Source: Anaerolineales bacterium
GTDB taxonomy: Bacteria; Chloroflexota; Anaerolineae; Anaerolineales; DRMV01
Assembly: GCA_027044735.1 (NCBI GenBank)
Contig: JALUBW010000212.1
Span: 1 to 8,768 of the forward strand
Length of the DNA: 8,768 bases
Direction: 5' to 3'
Part shown: in pieces, positions 6,178 to 8,768 of the stretch
Position numbering within the stretch: the stretch's first letter is position 1
How the letters are laid out: each line of letters begins with the position of its first letter
Program-made: the position numbers and the translations under genes
Notes under the pieces: generated by a model
What the model was told of the DNA's origin: nothing
Seen by the model: the letters and a program-made list of their open reading frames with translations, nothing else
The model's database searches: none

Positions 6178-6654
6178 ATGTCGGTATTCCGCCGCGGCAA
6201 GCGCCCCACCGAAGCGGCAGAACAAACTCCCGCCAAGACTGCGGCCCTGCCAATCCGCCCCACAGGCAGAGTAACCTCCGTAATCGGCAGCAGCATTCAA
6301 GTGAAAGGCAGGCTAAGCGGCAACGGCGGCGTGCGCATAGAAGGCTCATTTGAGGGCAAAATCGCCCTTGATGGCTTGCTTGTGGTCGCCGAGAGTGGAC
6401 GGGTTACCTGCGAAAACCTGCACGCCAAAACCGTGGTCGTGATGGGAATTGTGCAGGGCAACATTACCGCCGAGCGGGTAGAAATCCGCCGCACGGGGCG
6501 CGTTTGGGGAAACGTCACCACTTCGGCATTTGCCACCGAAGAAGGCGCTTTCCTGCGCGGTCAAATCCGCATGGAAGAGGAACTCCCTGCCGTTGCCTCT
6601 CCTGACCAATCCCCAGAACAGGAGCCACCGCCTCCTGCCTCCCAATCCAACTGA
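6178..6654 (+). CDS. Bactofilin family cytoskeletal protein
   Basis: This 158-residue protein has the bactofilin (DUF583, polymer-forming cytoskeletal) layout. A charged, Pro-containing N-terminal tail (1-32) precedes a beta-helical core at about 33-133 made of short turns rich in Gly and Val (for example GRLSGNGGVRIEGSFEGKI, then KTVVVMGIVQGNITAERVEI and RTGRVWGNVTT). A disordered acidic Pro/Gln-rich tail (134-158) ends it. Bactofilins polymerise without nucleotide and scaffold cell-shape, wall-synthesis or chromosome-positioning proteins, often at the membrane. No transmembrane segment is present. GAAAGG at 6165-6170 gives a ribosome site, and the start is three bases after the fabI stop, so the two are co-translated. 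No peptidoglycan hydrolase, a common bactofilin neighbour, is visible here. Confidence 0.92.
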   Translation: MSVFRRGKRPTEAAEQTPAKTAALPIRPTGRVTSVIGSSIQVKGRLSGNGGVRIEGSFEGKIALDGLLVVAESGRVTCENLHAKTVVVMGIVQGNITAERVEIRRTGRVWGNVTTSAFATEEGAFLRGQIRMEEELPAVASPDQSPEQEPPPPASQSN

Positions 6655-6657
6655 ATT

Positions 6658-6663
6658 GAGGTG
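6658..6663 (+). promoter_or_regulatory. Ribosome site deciding the flavoprotein start
   Basis: GAGGTG sits just before the ATG at 6667. An in-frame GTG at 6661 is part of this same site, so it is unlikely to be the start. This favours MADLTTK as the N-terminus. Confidence 0.65.
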
Positions 6664-6666
6664 TTT

Positions 6667-7758
6667 ATGGCTGACTTGACCACCAAACTTCTCGGCTTTA
6701 CGCTGTCAAACCCGTTGATGCCCGCCGCCGGCCCGCCCGTGCGCGACGCGGTGGCGGTGCAAGCCTGCATTGACGCCGGGGTCGGCGCGGTTGTTACCAA
6801 AACCATCTCTACCACCGCCGCCGATGTGCCCAGGCCCAACATGGCGGACTTGAAGAATTACTTTCTGAACACCGAATTGTGGTCGGAATTGCCGCCGGAG
6901 CAGTGGATTGAACATGAATACCCGAAAATCCGCGCCGCGGCCGATGCCGCGGGCGTGCCCGTCATTATCAGCATGGGCTACACTGCCGAGCAAATCGCCG
7001 AGTTAGCCCCCAAAATCAAGCCTTTTGCCGATGCGGTAGAACTCAGCACCCACTACATCCCCGACGACCCAACGCCGATGCAAGAGGCCATTCGCGCCGC
7101 CAAAGAAGCGCTGGATGTGCCGGTAATGGTGAAAATGAGCCCGTTTCGCGAGCCTCAACCACTGGCATTGGCGGCTCAAGAAGCCGGAGCGGACGCGATT
7201 GTCGCCACAAACTCGTTCGGCCCCGCGTTTGGAATTGACATTGAGCGCGGCGGTCGCCCCCTGATGGGCGGCAAAGGCTACGGCTGGCTTTCGGGGCCTG
7301 CGCTGAAGCCCATTGCACTGCGGATGGTGTACGACATTGCGCAGGTAGTGGACATCCCCGTCATCGGCGTCGGCGGCATCAGCAAAGGAACGGATGTGGT
7401 GGAATACCTAATGGCGGGTGCGAGCGCGGTCGGCATCTGCACAGCAGCCATCGTGCGCGGCCCTAAAATTTTCACCAAAATTGCCCGCCAGTTGAATAAA
7501 TGGCTTGACGACCACGGCTATTCTTCGGTGGCGGAAATTCAAGGCCTAACGCTCAAACAAAAGCCGCCTGAAATGACCGAGCCGCCAATTTTAGTGCCCG
7601 AAAAGTGCACCGGCTGCAACTTCTGCGTGCTTAGTTGCTTCTACCGCGCCCTTTATCTGGACGAAAACAAGAAAATCGCCATCCATCCGGATGCGTGTTA
7701 TGAATGCGGATTGTGCCTAACGCGCTGTCCGGTAGACGCCTTACACTACTCCTACTGA
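6667..7758 (+). CDS. Dihydroorotate dehydrogenase/PreA-like flavoprotein with two [4Fe-4S] motifs
   Basis: This 363-residue cytoplasmic protein has an FMN-binding TIM barrel (about 1-285) and a C-terminal double ferredoxin domain. Barrel marks are NPLMPAAGPP (15-24), TKT with K45, VKMSP with K156, TNSFGPAFG (181-189), GYGWLSGPALKP (204-215) and the phosphate-binding strand GVGGISKGTDVVEYLMAGAS (234-253). The ferredoxin part has CTGCNFCVLSC (C314, C317, C320, C324) and CYECGLCLTRCP (C344, C347, C350, C354), each fit for a [4Fe-4S] cluster. This order resembles PreA of NAD-dependent dihydropyrimidine dehydrogenase. However, the usual NxSCP catalytic loop is replaced by ELSTHYIP (125-132), and no cysteine occurs between C34 and C258. 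It is therefore probably a redox flavoenzyme of unknown substrate, not a proven pyrimidine enzyme. It is fourth in the operon, 12 bases after the bactofilin. Confidence 0.85.
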   Translation: MADLTTKLLGFTLSNPLMPAAGPPVRDAVAVQACIDAGVGAVVTKTISTTAADVPRPNMADLKNYFLNTELWSELPPEQWIEHEYPKIRAAADAAGVPVIISMGYTAEQIAELAPKIKPFADAVELSTHYIPDDPTPMQEAIRAAKEALDVPVMVKMSPFREPQPLALAAQEAGADAIVATNSFGPAFGIDIERGGRPLMGGKGYGWLSGPALKPIALRMVYDIAQVVDIPVIGVGGISKGTDVVEYLMAGASAVGICTAAIVRGPKIFTKIARQLNKWLDDHGYSSVAEIQGLTLKQKPPEMTEPPILVPEKCTGCNFCVLSCFYRALYLDENKKIAIHPDACYECGLCLTRCPVDALHYSY

Positions 7759-7764
7759 CCTCCA

Positions 7765-7805
7765 CCGCCGGAGTTGCCGAGGCAAGAGCCTCAGCGCTCC
7801 GGCGG
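7765..7805 (+). other. Nested inverted repeat between the flavoprotein and DUF389 genes
   Basis: An outer perfect 9-bp stem, CCGCCGGAG (7765-7773) with CTCCGGCGG (7797-7805), encloses an inner 5-bp stem, GAGGC (7779-7783) with GCCTC (7788-7792), closed by an AAGA tetraloop. Inside it an alternative stem, TTGCC (7774-7778) with GGCAA (7781-7785), would exclude the inner stem, though its two-base loop is too tight for a stable RNA hairpin. The structure starts six bases past the flavoprotein stop. No T-run follows, so it is not a classical terminator. It may be an attenuator, a processing or stability element, or a dispersed palindromic repeat. Confidence 0.55.
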
Positions 7806-7836
7806 ATGCACGTTTGGAAGATTGGGCAAACGCGGC

Positions 7837-8768
7837 ATGGAAAACAACTCTCCCAACGGCAAGGGCAAAGGCCTATCCGGTAAAATCTCCCAACTGCTGG
7901 GCATTCTTGTCCGCCCGACCCAATGGCGGTTTTTAACGCTCAAGTGGTGGCGCAAGCAGGTACGCGCGGTGGACATGAAGCGCCGCGGCACCGTCATTGC
8001 CCAACTGCGTGAGGGCTCGCGCCCCGATTTTGACTATTTTCTGCTGGTGCTCCTTTCCAGCGTGATAGCCACCTTAGGGCTGCTGATAGACTCGGGCGCT
8101 ACGGTGATCGGGGCTATGTTAGTTGCGCCGCTGATGACGCCGATTTTGGGGTTTGGGCTTGCCGCGCTCACCGGCGATGAACGCCTTTGGAAAGACGCCT
8201 CTTCCGCTCTCCTGCGCGGCACAATCGTTGCCATCATCACCGCCGCGGTGCTCACGCTGATAAACCGCCCCCTGCCGTTTGTGCCGCTCCAGCAATTGCC
8301 GCATGAGGTGCTGTCGCGCACGCGACCAGGGCCGATAGACCTTGCCATCGCGCTTGCAGGCGGCACAGCCGCCGCGTTTGCGTGGGCAATGCCCGAAATT
8401 TCCCCTTCGCTGCCCGGTGTGGCAATTGCAACCACCCTCATGCCGCCGTTGGATGTTGTCGGCATCGGCATTGGCTTGGGGCGCTGGGATGTAGCCGGCG
8501 GCGCGTTCCTGCTCTTCCTAACCAACGCCATCGCCATTGCCTTTGCCTCAATGGTGGTGTTTTACGTGCTCAATTTCGGGGAAAACAACGTCTTCCAAAT
8601 TCACAAATTAGGCGACCTGCCGCGCCCACTTCGGCTTTCGGGGGTGCTGGTGCTCTTGCTGCTGGTGCCCTTGGCATACCTGAGCGCCCAATTTGTGCAC
8701 GACGCCGCCCGCACCCGCTTGATTGACTCCGTGGCCAAGCAAGAGGTTGCAAAAATGGGCGCAGAATT
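7837..8768 (+). CDS. DUF389 family integral membrane protein (3' end cut by window)
   Basis: The reading frame is open to the window end and gives the first 310 residues. It matches the DUF389 (TIGR00271/TIGR00341-like) family of membrane proteins of unknown function. After a basic, hydrophilic N-terminus (1-63) come repeated membrane segments near 66-84, 88-111, 125-142, 167-185, 205-214, 220-246 and 266-285. Family signatures are TVIGAMLVAPLMTPILG (89-105), RTRPGPIDLAIALAGGTAAA (161-180) and LPGVAIATTLMPPLDVVGIG (192-211). No role is established for the family; a transport function is only speculation. The ATG at 7837 is the first ATG in frame after the flavoprotein stop, but has no good ribosome site; TTG codons at 7774 and 7822 are alternatives. 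The gap of 78 bases has no evident promoter, so read-through from the operon is plausible. Confidence 0.88.
   Translation, partial: MENNSPNGKGKGLSGKISQLLGILVRPTQWRFLTLKWWRKQVRAVDMKRRGTVIAQLREGSRPDFDYFLLVLLSSVIATLGLLIDSGATVIGAMLVAPLMTPILGFGLAALTGDERLWKDASSALLRGTIVAIITAAVLTLINRPLPFVPLQQLPHEVLSRTRPGPIDLAIALAGGTAAAFAWAMPEISPSLPGVAIATTLMPPLDVVGIGIGLGRWDVAGGAFLLFLTNAIAIAFASMVVFYVLNFGENNVFQIHKLGDLPRPLRLSGVLVLLLLVPLAYLSAQFVHDAARTRLIDSVAKQEVAKMGAE

Noticed and set aside
5128..6300. A 390-codon open frame on the minus strand opposite the glycosylase, fabI and bactofilin genes
   Set aside because: It crosses three well-supported genes and their boundaries, and its Gly/Phe/His-rich translation matches no family. 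It is a shadow frame.
7765..7805. Classical Rho-independent terminator after the flavoprotein gene
   Set aside because: The stem is followed by ATGCACGTTT and not by a T-run, so intrinsic termination is not supported.
8034..8537. A 167-codon minus-strand open frame opposite the DUF389 gene
   Set aside because: The plus strand encodes clear DUF389 signatures with membrane segments. The reverse frame is Pro/Ser/Arg-rich and without domain features.

Overview
The window looks like ordinary chromosome from a moderately GC-rich, probably Gram-positive-like (monoderm) bacterium. My best guess is a member of the Chloroflexi, class Anaerolineae. Three things point that way: a lipoprotein solute-binding protein with a long Ala/Pro/Thr/Lys linker after the lipobox cysteine, a run of imperfect 'CTCTGCG' type repeats at the left edge, and extended -10 promoters (TGG-TAnAAT), one of which sits so close to its start codon that the mRNA should be leaderless. 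This placement is inference from style, not from a marker gene.

Layout, left to right. Positions 1-90 hold the end of a degenerate intergenic repeat. A HIT-family nucleotide hydrolase/phosphorylase gene lies on the minus strand (117-632), and its stop codon falls inside the loop of its own terminator. It is divergent from a two-component pair on the plus strand: a multi-membrane-span sensor histidine kinase (809-2230) and a NarL/LuxR-type response regulator (2227-2898), joined by an ATGA overlap. A GC-rich hairpin with T-runs at 3018-3049 separates the regulator from a convergent minus-strand gene for an ABC-type carbohydrate-binding lipoprotein (3073-4521). No permease gene is visible beside it.

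Divergent from the lipoprotein, a plus-strand operon starts at an extended -10 promoter at 4683-4691. It runs tightly through a 3-methyladenine DNA glycosylase (4733-5356), enoyl-ACP reductase FabI (5362-6174), a bactofilin (6178-6654) and a dihydroorotate-dehydrogenase/PreA-like flavoprotein with two C-terminal [4Fe-4S] motifs (6667-7758). After a 78-base gap holding a structured inverted repeat comes a DUF389 membrane protein (from 7837), cut by the window end. Gaps of 5, 3 and 12 bases between the first four genes indicate co-transcription. Their functions (base excision repair, fatty acid synthesis, cytoskeletal scaffold, redox enzyme) do not form one obvious pathway.

I see no CRISPR array, transposase, tRNA/rRNA, toxin-antitoxin or defence module. 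The points most worth a second look are: the flavoprotein's lack of the usual catalytic cysteine; the kinase's uncharacterised membrane sensor region with a leaderless promoter; the terminator that overlaps the end of the HIT gene; and several dyads and repeats in the intergenic gaps. No clearly new system is evident.
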